64,000 nt of DNA, taken from positions 1 through 64,000 of the IMG/VR virus record IMGVR_UViG_3300025870_000008, one strand, 5' to 3'. A program made the position numbers and the translations under genes. The DNA comes from a virus. The notes under the pieces are model-generated. The model worked only from the letters and a program-made list of their open reading frames with translations. It did not search any database and was not told the DNA's origin. How positions within the stretch are numbered: position 1 is the first letter of the stretch; every line of letters starts with the position of its first letter. Below are positions 14,464 to 21,135 of the stretch, in pieces.

Positions 14464-14536
14464 CAAGTGATTGATTATCAAGCACTTAGAGGGCGCCGCC
14501 GTCACGCGACTTAACTGCTTGGCGGATAACGACTTA
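14464..14536. repeat. double-palindrome boundary element, copy 4
   Basis: 73 bp: arms 14464-14488 and 14512-14536, centre with GGGCGCCGCCGTCACGCG. It follows a proven-looking terminator, so the element is not needed for termination here. Confidence 0.9.
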
Positions 14537-14563
14537 CGAAAGCGAAATTAATTCACTTTTTCC

Positions 14564-14592
14564 TTGTGTTTATTTAGCCTACGCCTTATTGT
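14564..14592 (+). promoter_or_regulatory. element-linked promoter of the ParB-like gene
   Basis: TTGTGT (14564-14569), 17 bp, TATTGT (14587-14592). The codon 6 nt downstream, where all sister promoters have ATG, is ATA (14599), in frame with the gene. Confidence 0.8.
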
Positions 14593-14643
14593 TTATGTAT
14601 AAAGATTATTAAACCTAAACAATCACAATCACAATCACACATT

Positions 14644-15651
14644 ATGAAAGTTAAAGCGAGTAACAAACCAAAACTCAACTCTAAATCAGCTTCTGTTATA
14701 AAATTACAAAACTTAAGGAGTAAATTTGCTCAAAAACTTACAGAGGATGAATCTCTAATTATTTCCCTACAATTCGACGCAGAGTTCAAGAGGGATAATT
14801 TCGAGCATAAAGTGGTCGCTCTTACTGCTGATGATCTACCTTTAATTAATTACATGAGGTCTGAAAAAATTAACAACAACAACAGAAGTAAAGATGTTGA
14901 TAATGTCAAAAGGTTATTTCGTTGCCTCAAGGGAGAGGCATGGCATTACGAAACGGACGATATTAAAATTTGCTCCAATGGTTACCTATTAAATGGTCAG
15001 CACACATTGGAAGCTATATCTCAATATTTTAATGATGCTAGCACGTCGGAGGGAACAGAAGTTCTTTTAGGTTTCAAGTTGGGTGTTAGCGCGGGGGCGA
15101 TGCCTTATTTCGACACCCAAAAGAAAAGAAGTCCCGAGCAAAACCTTAAAATTAAGGGTGTTGCTCTCAACCCAATACAAAAGCAAATTGTTTTAGCTGA
15201 GGGCAGATATTCTATACTTGGCAACCCCTTTCCTCAAAGAGGTCAAATTAACTACTTTGAATATGAAAATGTAATTAAAGCCAATCAAGGTATACTAGAT
15301 AGAGTTTTTGATGCGATAAGTTTATCGACAGATTTTCCATGCAAAGCTATTGGCTACGCCTTATTCTTATTAGCTAAAAAAAACGAAGAGCTTGCTCAAG
15401 AGATAATGGACGATATTAGAGAACAACACTCTGAAGCGTTAAAAGACGGATCGATAAAATCTAGGTATAAAGTAAATTTAGGTCAAGAACATAGCTTGGT
15501 AGAACTCTTTCGAGAAGAAAAGCATCTCAAAATGTCCCATATGACAAGTAAGACATCTAGAGATTGTTATCGACAAGAAGAGTTCTTTCCTATTGCGGTG
15601 AATTGGTTGCTTGAAAACTACAAAATTGACAGAAAGACGTTTTCCCTATGA
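14644..15651 (+). CDS. ParB/sulfiredoxin-fold-like protein
   Basis: 335 residues. The block PLINYMRSEKINNNNRSKDV, then ICSNGYLLNGQHTLEAISQY with N-G-Q-H-T near residues 117-121, resembles ParB/Srx-fold proteins of phages and actinobacteria. In those an 'NGQHR' motif lies in the nucleotide-binding site. The C-terminal two thirds are helical and unassigned. The first ATG is at 14644. The promoter geometry points instead to ATA at 14599, which would add 15 residues (KIIKPKQSQSQSH...), so the true start is uncertain. A CAATCA triplicate repeat lies between them. The stop overlaps the next gene as ATGA. Confidence 0.7.
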   Translation: MKVKASNKPKLNSKSASVIKLQNLRSKFAQKLTEDESLIISLQFDAEFKRDNFEHKVVALTADDLPLINYMRSEKINNNNRSKDVDNVKRLFRCLKGEAWHYETDDIKICSNGYLLNGQHTLEAISQYFNDASTSEGTEVLLGFKLGVSAGAMPYFDTQKKRSPEQNLKIKGVALNPIQKQIVLAEGRYSILGNPFPQRGQINYFEYENVIKANQGILDRVFDAISLSTDFPCKAIGYALFLLAKKNEELAQEIMDDIREQHSEALKDGSIKSRYKVNLGQEHSLVELFREEKHLKMSHMTSKTSRDCYRQEEFFPIAVNWLLENYKIDRKTFSL

Positions 15652-15986
15652 GTTGTTACATTAAACAAGCGATCACTTATTCAAAAGCGCTAGCGTACTA
15701 CATTGGCAACACTAGGCGATGTGCGGAAATTGAGAGGGGTGACCCTAAAAACCAACTAATCTCTAATTTTGAAAAAGAACATGGTAAAATATTTTGGAAG
15801 CTTGTGTTAGTAATCTCCGAAAATGAAACTCATCCCGAATTCGGGGAGTCTTTTTTAATCAATTGTTTCAAGCAAAAATTAAATCAACTTACTTTACTCA
15901 ATAAAAACATACCAAATATTATGGCTCTTACTTATGATAAAAAATCAGAGTCTATTATTGACAAATTTTCTAGATTGATTGTTTAG
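15648..15986 (+). CDS. hypothetical protein
   Basis: 112 residues, slightly basic, mixed helix (KQAITYSKALAYYIGNTRRC, FEKEHGKIFWKLVLVISENE). Coupled to the ParB-like gene by ATGA, so the two probably act together. Not recognised. Confidence 0.75.
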   Translation: MSCYIKQAITYSKALAYYIGNTRRCAEIERGDPKNQLISNFEKEHGKIFWKLVLVISENETHPEFGESFLINCFKQKLNQLTLLNKNIPNIMALTYDKKSESIIDKFSRLIV

Positions 15987-15998
15987 GTTTAAACTGCG

Positions 15999-16071
15999 TA
16001 AGTTGCTGGTCTTCAGTGACTTACGTCAGTCTGCCGCCGCGCCGCTTAACTGCTTGATAAGCAACAACTTA
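15999..16071. repeat. double-palindrome boundary element, copy 5
   Basis: 73 bp: arms 15999-16023 and 16047-16071, centre with CTGCCGCCGCGCCGC. 27 bp to the -35. Confidence 0.9.
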
Positions 16072-16098
16072 CGAAAGTAAATTTAATTCACTTTTTTC

Positions 16099-16127
16099 TT
16101 GTGTTCGGTTGGGTTTGGTAGTACTTT
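16099..16127 (+). promoter_or_regulatory. element-linked leaderless promoter for the gene at 16134
   Basis: TTGTGT (16099-16104), 17 bp, TACTTT (16122-16127), 6 nt to the ATG. Confidence 0.8.
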
Positions 16128-16133
16128 ATACTT

Positions 16134-16334
16134 ATGAAAAGAATAATTAAAATCTTAATGGAGCGTGACGGGTTTTCTCATGAAGACGCTGAATTGCAAG
16201 TAAGCGCTTTTTTCTCTGAAATGGCTCTCCACTTAAATCAAGGCGGTGACCCTTTCGAGTGGGAAACTTTATTTGTTGACGAGTTCGGTTTAGAGCCTGA
16301 CTTTTTTGAAGATTTAGTGTTTGCATTACTTTAA
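16134..16334 (+). CDS. hypothetical acidic protein
   Basis: 66 residues: a basic opening (MKRIIKILMERDGFSHEDAE) then acidic (DPFEWETLFVDEFGLEPDFF). The pattern 'I-x2-L-M-E-RDGxSxEDA' is known from small phage proteins of unknown role. Exactly 135 bp after the start of element copy 5. It carries the next promoter in its end. Confidence 0.8.
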   Translation: MKRIIKILMERDGFSHEDAELQVSAFFSEMALHLNQGGDPFEWETLFVDEFGLEPDFFEDLVFALL

Positions 16335-16349
16335 AAATTAGTTTACTTT
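16321..16349 (+). promoter_or_regulatory. leaderless-type promoter for the gp88-like gene
   Basis: TTGCAT (16321-16326), 17 bp, TACTTT (16344-16349), 6 nt to the ATG. Confidence 0.75.
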
Positions 16350-16355
16350 ATTATT

Positions 16356-17084
16356 ATGATTAACCTACTATCCAATCCAAGCAAGATGCCTTGCTATTCG
16401 TTCAACATTCCTGCTTTCAAGTATTGCCCTGCCGCGCAGCTATTAGCAAAGATTAAAGAAGCGGGCAAAAAGTTTATTTGTGATTCTTGCTATGCTTGCA
16501 AAGGTTTTTATATGTTTTCCAATGTAAAGGCTAGCTTGCAAGGTAAAGCGGATCTTATCACAAAATCTTTACATCAAGACAACGGGCAAACCTTTATTGA
16601 CGCAATGTGCAAGCAAATTCGCGCAAAGTATTTTGACAAGCACGGCAACAAGAAAAAGCTTAAAAAGACCAACACCGATTTATTTCGCGTTCATGATTCG
16701 GGCGACCTCTTTTCCCCTAAGTATATTGCCGCGTGGGTTAAGATTTGCGAGCAATTCCCAACTATTAAATTTTGGTTTCCAACTAGGGAATGGAAGCGTG
16801 ACTCTCAACTTCCACACTTGCAAAAGTTAGCTAGTCTCAAAAACGTTTGCATTAAGCCAAGCGCTATTTATGTTGACGAGACAGCCCCTCAAGTGGACGG
16901 ACTTGACGCGGGAACTTCAGTTTATACTAGCAAAGAGAAAGCCGAGCAAGACGGACATTTTGTTTGCCCCGCAACTTATGTAAAGGGCGAGGACGGCAAG
17001 ATTCTTGCAACTTGTCAAGCCCATAATTGCAATCTTTGTTTCATTAAGGGTTGCAAGAAAGGTATTGCATATTTAGCTCATTAA
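16356..17084 (+). CDS. gp88-like cysteine-rich phage protein
   Basis: 242 residues with the cysteine layout of the phage 'gene product 88' family. YCPAAQ and ICDSCYACKGFY lie in the first 50 residues, then a central segment with FRVHDSGDLFSPKYIAAWVK and KFWFPTREWKRD, and a C-terminal CPATY...TCQAHNCNLCFIKGCK cluster. Family members are widespread in phages. The many cysteines suggest metal or cluster binding, and the biochemical role is not established. Leaderless-type promoter, then another gene after 15 nt. Confidence 0.8.
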   Translation: MINLLSNPSKMPCYSFNIPAFKYCPAAQLLAKIKEAGKKFICDSCYACKGFYMFSNVKASLQGKADLITKSLHQDNGQTFIDAMCKQIRAKYFDKHGNKKKLKKTNTDLFRVHDSGDLFSPKYIAAWVKICEQFPTIKFWFPTREWKRDSQLPHLQKLASLKNVCIKPSAIYVDETAPQVDGLDAGTSVYTSKEKAEQDGHFVCPATYVKGEDGKILATCQAHNCNLCFIKGCKKGIAYLAH

Positions 17085-17092
17085 ACTATACT
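17065..17092 (+). promoter_or_regulatory. leaderless-type promoter for the gene at 17100
   Basis: TTGCAT (17065-17070), 16 bp, TATACT (17087-17092), 7 nt to the ATG. Confidence 0.65.
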
Positions 17093-17099
17093 TAAAACC

Positions 17100-17309
17100 A
17101 TGAAGACAGAAAATTACCAACTATTATTCGAGAGCGGGGATACTTATTACGATTCAGCCTATGGAGTTGATATTGACCAAGACCGAGCAATTCAGGAGTT
17201 GAAAGCTCACGGGGTTGATTTAGAAAAAGAATTGCAAAATTTTTATGATGATTTAGGCGACAAAGAAGGGTACGCAGCGCAAGACGTCTTAGAGTGGTTA
17301 GGGTACTGA
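17100..17309 (+). CDS. hypothetical acidic protein
   Basis: 69 residues, acidic (YQLLFESGDTYYDSAYGVDI, then LQNFYDDLGDKEGYAAQDVL). Leaderless-type promoter inside the end of the gp88-like gene. It ends at boundary element copy 6. Not recognised. Confidence 0.75.
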   Translation: MKTENYQLLFESGDTYYDSAYGVDIDQDRAIQELKAHGVDLEKELQNFYDDLGDKEGYAAQDVLEWLGY

Positions 17310-17311
17310 CA

Positions 17312-17384
17312 TAAGTACCTAACCACCAAGCACTTAGAGAGCGCGGCGGCGGCGGTGCCTAACTGCTTGATATTCAACGATTTA
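17312..17384. repeat. double-palindrome boundary element, copy 6
   Basis: 73 bp: arms 17312-17336 and 17360-17384, centre with GCGCGGCGGCGGCGG. 27 bp to the -35. Confidence 0.9.
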
Positions 17385-17411
17385 AAGAATTAAAATTAAT
17401 TCACTTTTTTC

Positions 17412-17440
17412 TTGTGTTTATTTGGTGTCGGGGTTATGTT
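17412..17440 (+). promoter_or_regulatory. element-linked leaderless promoter for the gene at 17447
   Basis: TTGTGT (17412-17417), 17 bp, TATGTT (17435-17440), 6 nt to the ATG. Confidence 0.8.
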
Positions 17441-17446
17441 GTTAGT

Positions 17447-17653
17447 ATGAATCATTCAGAAAGCGGAACACGAAAAGTATTAAAACAACTGCGCAAATGC
17501 GCAGAAATTACCGAGATCAAACAAACCGCCAAAGGGCACATGGTTCTCGCTGATAACGGAGCGCAAATTCTTGTTCATTTAAGCGCTCGTGCTTTTCACC
17601 CATTACGTCGTTGGCTCAAAGCTAACACTTCACTAAAATCATTAAAATTCTAA
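17447..17653 (+). CDS. small basic protein, weakly HicA-like
   Basis: 68 residues from the ATG placed by the leaderless promoter. An earlier in-frame TTG lies in the -35. The pattern TAKGHMVLADNGAQILVHLS, then FHPLRRWLKANTSLK, recalls the short dsRBD-like fold of HicA-type proteins, where a GH-containing strand pair precedes a basic helix. No HicB-like partner follows, so a toxin-antitoxin role is not supported. Confidence 0.7.
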   Translation: MNHSESGTRKVLKQLRKCAEITEIKQTAKGHMVLADNGAQILVHLSARAFHPLRRWLKANTSLKSLKF

Positions 17654-17655
17654 TT

Positions 17656-17838
17656 ATGACAGCAAAAGAACTAATCGAACTTATCAATTCAACCCAGGAC
17701 GGAGAGATTTGGCTCTACAGTAGTAAACTTAGAGACCATCTTGCCACAGTCGAGCAAGCATTGGAGGAGGATTTAATCCACTTCATCCGCGCTGACGTAG
17801 GGAACAGCACCACAGAATTCATTCGTGTTTCTATTTGA
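17656..17838 (+). CDS. hypothetical acidic protein
   Basis: 60 residues (MTAKELIELINSTQDGEIWL), probably winged-helix-like in size, but no firm match. It starts 2 nt after the previous stop. The next promoter overlaps its 3' end. Confidence 0.65.
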   Translation: MTAKELIELINSTQDGEIWLYSSKLRDHLATVEQALEEDLIHFIRADVGNSTTEFIRVSI

Positions 17839-17863
17839 CACAGAGCAAAAATTAAACTACTTT
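17835..17863 (+). promoter_or_regulatory. leaderless-type promoter for the gene at 17870
   Basis: TTGACA (17835-17840), 17 bp, TACTTT (17858-17863), 6 nt to the ATG. Overlaps the upstream stop codon. Confidence 0.8.
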
Positions 17864-17869
17864 ATACTT

Positions 17870-18109
17870 ATGACAATTAAAGACAACGGAAAAGAATTCT
17901 ACTTCGAGCGCTTACCTAATGGCTTGCTCAGAACTTATGACTATGAATCAAAGTGGGATATTACATTCCAACGAGTTGACGGAGTATGGGAAGGACACCA
18001 TCGAGGCGACTATATCGGCTACAAAGGCTTACTCAACAAACTCAACTTATTACAACAACAAGTAGATGCAGAAAGAGCATTAGCAAAAGATTTAGCCGAA
18101 GTAGCTTGA
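17870..18109 (+). CDS. hypothetical protein
   Basis: 79 residues from the ATG set by the promoter. The longer in-frame reading from 17825 would begin upstream of the promoter. Beta-rich first half (FYFERLPNGLLRTYDYESKW), then a helix (LNKLNLLQQQVDAERALAKD). Its TGA lies in the next -35 (CTTGACA). Not recognised. Confidence 0.75.
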   Translation: MTIKDNGKEFYFERLPNGLLRTYDYESKWDITFQRVDGVWEGHHRGDYIGYKGLLNKLNLLQQQVDAERALAKDLAEVA

Positions 18110-18134
18110 CAAACAAAACAAACTAATTTAGTTT
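18106..18134 (+). promoter_or_regulatory. near-leaderless promoter for the gene at 18143
   Basis: TTGACA (18106-18111), 17 bp, TAGTTT (18129-18134), 8 nt to the ATG. Confidence 0.75.
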
Positions 18135-18142
18135 ATTATTAT

Positions 18143-18529
18143 ATGAAAACATTCGATGATTTAAAATTCACACACCATAAAGATATTCAAAGATGGACTG
18201 CATCGCTTGAGCTTGACAACGGATATTTATTTTCTGTTATTGCGGGCGACAAAGAAGACGATTGGTCTTTACCTTATGGTACTTATCAGAATGAAACTTT
18301 TGAAGTTGCAGTATTTGGTACTCAATTTGACGACAACGGAGACAGAAAGAAAGTTCCTCTTTCTTTACATGATGATGTGCTAGGATGGCAAAAGCCTATT
18401 GACATTTCTAAACTCATGAGGCAATTTCAACTTGACGGAAAAGCTCACGAAGATTTGCTTATAGCAATTCGAGTAGACTTCAATGAAAAACTTGTTTCGC
18501 ATCACGATGACAAACCTTTAGTCATTTAA
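18143..18529 (+). CDS. hypothetical acidic protein
   Basis: 128 residues. N-terminal beta-rich segment with FSVIAGDKEDDWSLPYGTYQ and FEVAVFGTQFDD, C-terminal helix (HEDLLIAIRVDFNEKLVSHH). The pattern resembles small phage proteins of unknown role. Single-gene unit between two leaderless-type promoters. Confidence 0.8.
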   Translation: MKTFDDLKFTHHKDIQRWTASLELDNGYLFSVIAGDKEDDWSLPYGTYQNETFEVAVFGTQFDDNGDRKKVPLSLHDDVLGWQKPIDISKLMRQFQLDGKAHEDLLIAIRVDFNEKLVSHHDDKPLVI

Positions 18530-18530
18530 T

Positions 18531-18559
18531 TTGACAAACCTTAAAAACTACATTACCTT
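18531..18559 (+). promoter_or_regulatory. leaderless-type promoter for the gene at 18566
   Basis: TTGACA (18531-18536), 17 bp, TACCTT (18554-18559), 6 nt to the ATG. Confidence 0.8.
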
Positions 18560-18565
18560 ATTATT

Positions 18566-18832
18566 ATGACATTAACACAAGAACAAAGAATATCGGTTAT
18601 CAAACACGCGCACGAAAATTCTCGTAAAGTTTCTCCGACTCAATCAGTCGAGGATTTTATTGCAGACATCAAGTCAGAGCAAGTTTTGGGCGAGCATGGT
18701 TTAGTAGATGCTCAAGTCCACGACGTGGAGGATGAGATGTCTTTATTCGCTTATAATCCTTGCGCTGAAGATATTGACGAGGAAGAAGATGGCTTTGGAA
18801 TTAGCGATGAAATGAAAGGGCTTTACTCATGA
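18566..18832 (+). CDS. hypothetical acidic protein
   Basis: 88 residues with a very acidic second half (EDEMSLFAYNPCAEDIDEEE). Leaderless-type promoter. The stop overlaps the ATG of a 19-residue membrane peptide. Not recognised. Confidence 0.75.
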   Translation: MTLTQEQRISVIKHAHENSRKVSPTQSVEDFIADIKSEQVLGEHGLVDAQVHDVEDEMSLFAYNPCAEDIDEEEDGFGISDEMKGLYS

Positions 18833-18888
18833 GTTTATTTGCAATCGCTATACTTGCATTAGTTTTATACTTGACAATTCAAGATTAA
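18829..18888 (+). CDS. 19-residue hydrophobic membrane peptide
   Basis: MSLFAIAILALVLYLTIQD: almost entirely one transmembrane-length hydrophobic run with a short polar end. It starts in an ATGA overlap with the acidic protein upstream. It has no promoter of its own, so if made it is translationally coupled. Could be a tiny membrane regulator. Too short for homology. Confidence 0.5.
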   Translation: MSLFAIAILALVLYLTIQD

Positions 18889-18971
18889 AACTATAAACAG
18901 CGAAATACCAAATACCCAAATATTTTGTTTGTCGAAGGTGTGATATGCAGTAGTTACTAAAACCCCCGCCC

Positions 18972-19043
18972 TAAGTCTTTGATTATCAAGCACTTAGGCG
19001 GGCGGCTGCCGAAGCACCTAAGTGCTTCAGTATCAACGACTTA
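18972..19043. repeat. double-palindrome boundary element, copy 7 (convergent boundary)
   Basis: 72 bp: arms 18972-18996 and 19019-19043, centre with GGCGGGCGGCTGCCG. Left arm core TTGATTATCAA is complete. It lies between the 3' ends of a plus-strand unit and a minus-strand gene, with no promoter on either side. Its right arm touches the minus gene's stop codon. Confidence 0.9.
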
Positions 19044-19283
19044 TTAAAAGTCGTATTGGTCGTGATAGCCGTAGTCGATGTCCTCGTAATGGTCTTCCCA
19101 TACGGGGGAATCTTCAGCCTCGTACATTTCAGCGAGAAGAGGTTGCTCCTCAAGGTAGCGCTCTTCCGCAAGGGCTTGGTTTGCTCGAGCAATATCTCTA
19201 TTGATCTCCTGCATTTGGTGGGCTTGCTGGTTTGCAAGGGCGGCGTGATCGTTGCGGTCGAAGTGTGAGTATTTACTAATCAT
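19044..19283 (-). CDS. hypothetical acidic protein
   Basis: 79 residues (MISKYSHFDRNDHAALANQQ), helical middle (DIARANQALAEERYLEEQPL) and a very acidic, tyrosine-rich tail (DHYEDIDYGYHDQYDF). The start at 19283 is set by its promoter. A longer reading through that promoter is rejected. Divergent from the unit at 19483 across boundary element copy 8. Not recognised. Confidence 0.75.
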   Translation of the reverse strand: MISKYSHFDRNDHAALANQQAHQMQEINRDIARANQALAEERYLEEQPLLAEMYEAEDSPVWEDHYEDIDYGYHDQYDF

Positions 19284-19291
19284 ATATAAAC

Positions 19292-19320
19292 AACATAAAG
19301 GGAGTGGCAACGGATAGCAA
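19292..19320 (-). promoter_or_regulatory. element-linked minus-strand promoter for the gene ending at 19044
   Basis: On the minus strand: TTGCTA (19320-19315), 17 bp, TATGTT (19297-19292), 8 nt to the ATG. The -35 is 27 bp from boundary element copy 8, the same spacing as the plus-strand copies. Confidence 0.75.
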
Positions 19321-19347
19321 GAAAAAAAGCGATTTATTTTTATTTTT

Positions 19348-19420
19348 TAAATCCTTGGTTATCAAGCACTTAGAGCTCGCGGCGGCGGGCCGATATAACT
19401 CTTTGATTATCAACATTTTA
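19348..19420. repeat. double-palindrome boundary element, copy 8 (divergent boundary)
   Basis: 73 bp: arms 19348-19372 and 19396-19420, centre with CGCGGCGGCGGGCCG. It sits between two promoters pointing away from it, 27 bp (minus) and 28 bp (plus) from their -35 boxes. Confidence 0.9.
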
Positions 19421-19448
19421 CACAAGATAAAAAAACTAAAGATTTTTC

Positions 19449-19477
19449 TTGCTTTATTATACAGAACATGGCATATT
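19449..19477 (+). promoter_or_regulatory. element-linked leaderless promoter for the gene at 19483
   Basis: TTGCTT (19449-19454), 17 bp, CATATT (19472-19477), 5 nt to the ATG. Confidence 0.7.
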
Positions 19478-19482
19478 AAAGT

Positions 19483-19587
19483 ATGAAAAGAAAAAAACTA
19501 AAAATTATTAAAATTAAACACGCTAAATCGTATAACAAATTTATGATTGTTAAAATGCCTAAATTCTCACTTCTTAAATCTGCTTAA
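19483..19587 (+). CDS. 34-residue very basic peptide
   Basis: MKRKKLKIIKIKHAKSYNKF and a further 14 residues ending LLKSA, about one third lysine. It is the first gene after an element-linked leaderless promoter and 2 nt before the next ATG. A role as a nucleic-acid-binding peptide is possible but unsupported. Confidence 0.6.
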   Translation: MKRKKLKIIKIKHAKSYNKFMIVKMPKFSLLKSA

Positions 19588-19589
19588 TT

Positions 19590-19814
19590 ATGAATTGCAA
19601 AAGAGTACCATACCCAGAACTAGACTGCTCCCTTAAAATGAGTAAAGTGGAGGGGCTGCTTCAATTCCTTAAAGGTCAGACTATGATGGGTTGGAGAGGA
19701 AGCGAGACAGAAAAAGAAGCAATTTGCGAAGCTCTTGACAACTTACGAGAAGCTCAAGATGAATATCAAAAAGTCTTGACATTACTTAGAAAAACCAACA
19801 AAATAGAATTATGA
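19590..19814 (+). CDS. hypothetical small protein
   Basis: 74 residues. It starts with a cysteine-containing segment (MNCKRVPYPELDCSLKMSKV), then a long helix (EKEAICEALDNLREAQDEYQ). The stop overlaps the next ATG. Not recognised. Confidence 0.7.
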   Translation: MNCKRVPYPELDCSLKMSKVEGLLQFLKGQTMMGWRGSETEKEAICEALDNLREAQDEYQKVLTLLRKTNKIEL

Positions 19815-20041
19815 CGGATACAACATATAATGGATGGAAAAACTGGGCAACCTGGAACGTAGCGCTATGGCTAGGTAATGATGAGGGTCTTTATAAGATA
19901 GCTCGAAGATGTGTGAGGTATGCTGACCTCGTGGATAGGTTAGAAGAAGCTGAAGCATTCAGGACTCCTGACGGGGCGAGCTACAATGACCCCGACCTTG
20001 ATACCTACGCACTTGATGAGTTGTTAATGGACGAATTCTGA
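19811..20041 (+). CDS. small 'NGWKNxATWNVALWL' family phage protein
   Basis: 76 residues. The N-terminal signature YNGWKNWATWNVALWLGNDE marks a small family found in many phages and plasmids, of unknown function. The remainder is an acidic helical region. Last gene of its unit, followed by boundary element copy 9 and a converging minus-strand gene. Confidence 0.85.
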   Translation: MTDTTYNGWKNWATWNVALWLGNDEGLYKIARRCVRYADLVDRLEEAEAFRTPDGASYNDPDLDTYALDELLMDEF

Positions 20042-20046
20042 TAACC

Positions 20047-20118
20047 TAACCCGCTGACTATCAAGCACTTACGAAGCGGGCTGCCGAGCCCTCTAAGTGC
20101 TTGATTATTAGTGACTTA
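20047..20118. repeat. double-palindrome boundary element, copy 9 (convergent boundary)
   Basis: 72 bp: arms 20047-20071 and 20094-20118, centre with GCGGGCTGCCGAGCC. It lies between the 3' ends of a plus-strand and a minus-strand gene. No promoter adjoins it. Confidence 0.85.
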
Positions 20119-20126
20119 GGAGGTTG

Positions 20127-20279
20127 TTATTTATTTTTGAATTCGTTAATGATTTGGTTAAAAGTCCAAACGTTGTTTCCAACGTCCAAGAATAGTTCTG
20201 CGCCTTCGAGTGGTTCAAAGCCTAGGCGGTCAATGATGCCTAGCTCTTCCGTCATGAATTTTTCGAGTTCTTCTGTCAT
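20127..20279 (-). CDS. hypothetical small acidic protein
   Basis: 50 residues (MTEELEKFMTEELGIIDRLG, ending IINEFKNK), with a strand-like centre. Shine-Dalgarno AGGAGA before the ATG. Second gene of a minus-strand pair, 31 nt after its partner. Not recognised. Confidence 0.7.
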   Translation of the reverse strand: MTEELEKFMTEELGIIDRLGFEPLEGAELFLDVGNNVWTFNQIINEFKNK

Positions 20280-20310
20280 GTTTTTATTCTCCTAAATTAA
20301 AGGGTTTATG

Positions 20311-20655
20311 TCAAATTAAATCGTAATATTTTGGTGAACAATTTACTGAATGAGAAACTGAATCAATTCCCTCATCCATGTTTTTTTTCAAATATGCTTT
20401 GATTTTGTTTGCAATTTCGAGGTCAATTTTTTCAAGCTTTTTTCCGTCTTCGTCAAATATGTCCATATTTTCCAAAGTGTCGAAATATGCTATCAGGTGA
20501 GTCTCTGAGACTTGGTCGCCATAGAGCGAGTCGATTTCGTCTGTCCATGTCGTGCCTTCAATTTCACAAGTTAAATTTTCAATTTCCACATAGGCAGAAA
20601 AAGTTTCTTCGTTAATTTCGTCAAAGTTTAATTCTAGTTTTTTATTTTCTGTCAT
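20311..20655 (-). CDS. hypothetical acidic protein, related in layout to the 22443 gene
   Basis: 114 residues, very acidic (LELNFDEINEETFSAYVEIE, LENMDIFDEDGKKLEKIDLE). The order 'N-terminal leader, strand, acidic middle, helical end' resembles the minus-strand gene at 22123-22443 (KELELDTIDCID..., EDEDEKEISLTYDVEELENI). A distant paralogy is possible. Near-leaderless promoter. Function unknown. Confidence 0.75.
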   Translation of the reverse strand: MTENKKLELNFDEINEETFSAYVEIENLTCEIEGTTWTDEIDSLYGDQVSETHLIAYFDTLENMDIFDEDGKKLEKIDLEIANKIKAYLKKNMDEGIDSVSHSVNCSPKYYDLI

Positions 20656-20660
20656 ACCTT

Positions 20661-20689
20661 ACTATCTTCTATTTTTTAACTAAAGTCAA
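20661..20689 (-). promoter_or_regulatory. near-leaderless minus-strand promoter for the gene ending at 20311
   Basis: Minus strand: TTGACT (20689-20684), 17 bp, GATAGT (20666-20661), 5 nt to the ATG. Confidence 0.75.
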
Positions 20690-20769
20690 ACATATAGCCG
20701 ATTATTTTACATAAAGTTATTCACAATTATCTTGGCTAGAGTTGGCACGATTCCTGTACAAGGCTTTCA

Positions 20770-20840
20770 TAAGTCGTTGATTATCAAGCTGTTACGAGAG
20801 CCGCAGCGCGTTCCCTAAGTGCTTGACTATAAGGAACTTA
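20770..20840. repeat. double-palindrome boundary element, copy 10
   Basis: 71 bp: arms 20770-20794 and 20816-20840, centre with GAGAGCCGCAGCGCG. The left arm is nearly the consensus (TAAGTCGTTGATTATCAAG...). It lies just past the stop of one minus-strand unit and about 80 bp before the promoter of the next. Confidence 0.9.
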
Positions 20841-20845
20841 CAACG

Positions 20846-21016
20846 CTATCTTTGAGTCATAGCCTCTAGCTCTCGGATCTTAAAGTCAAGCTGAATTTGC
20901 ATGGCTTGCAAGCGATTGACTGATTCGGTTTTATTTAGACGTTTTGCTTTTATCCTTTGGATATTGATATCCATGATTTGCTTATTTAAGAATTTGATTT
21001 GTTCTACTATATTCAT
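20846..21016 (-). CDS. hypothetical helical protein
   Basis: 56 residues, basic and helical throughout (MNIVEQIKFLNKQIMDINIQ, RLQAMQIQLDFKIRELEAMT), likely a coiled coil. ATG overlaps the upstream stop (ATGA). It ends 5 bp from boundary element copy 10. Not recognised. Confidence 0.65.
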   Translation of the reverse strand: MNIVEQIKFLNKQIMDINIQRIKAKRLNKTESVNRLQAMQIQLDFKIRELEAMTQR

Positions 21017-21129
21017 TTTCTTGACACGTCTTGGAAAAGGTCGATTTGATCGCTAGTCATATCTCTATACATAAGATAGAAAACAACTAACCAATTTGAG
21101 AACATAAGTATTTCAAGTATTGTATTCAT
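21013..21129 (-). CDS. 38-residue membrane-type protein
   Basis: MNTILEILMFSNWLVVFYLM then YRDMTSDQIDLFQDVSRK: one hydrophobic segment and a polar tail, consistent with a small inner-membrane protein. Leaderless-type promoter. The FSNWL motif also occurs in the gene at 21184-21351, with similar DNA around it. Confidence 0.6.
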   Translation of the reverse strand: MNTILEILMFSNWLVVFYLMYRDMTSDQIDLFQDVSRK

Positions 21130-21135
21130 GATTAT

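Noticed and set aside
17447-17838. HicAB toxin-antitoxin pair
   Set aside because: The first protein is only weakly HicA-like and the second lacks a HicB fold or DNA-binding end.
19022-19268. Plus-strand frames opposite the minus gene at 19044-19283
   Set aside because: The minus frame has a matching promoter and natural composition. The plus frames have neither.
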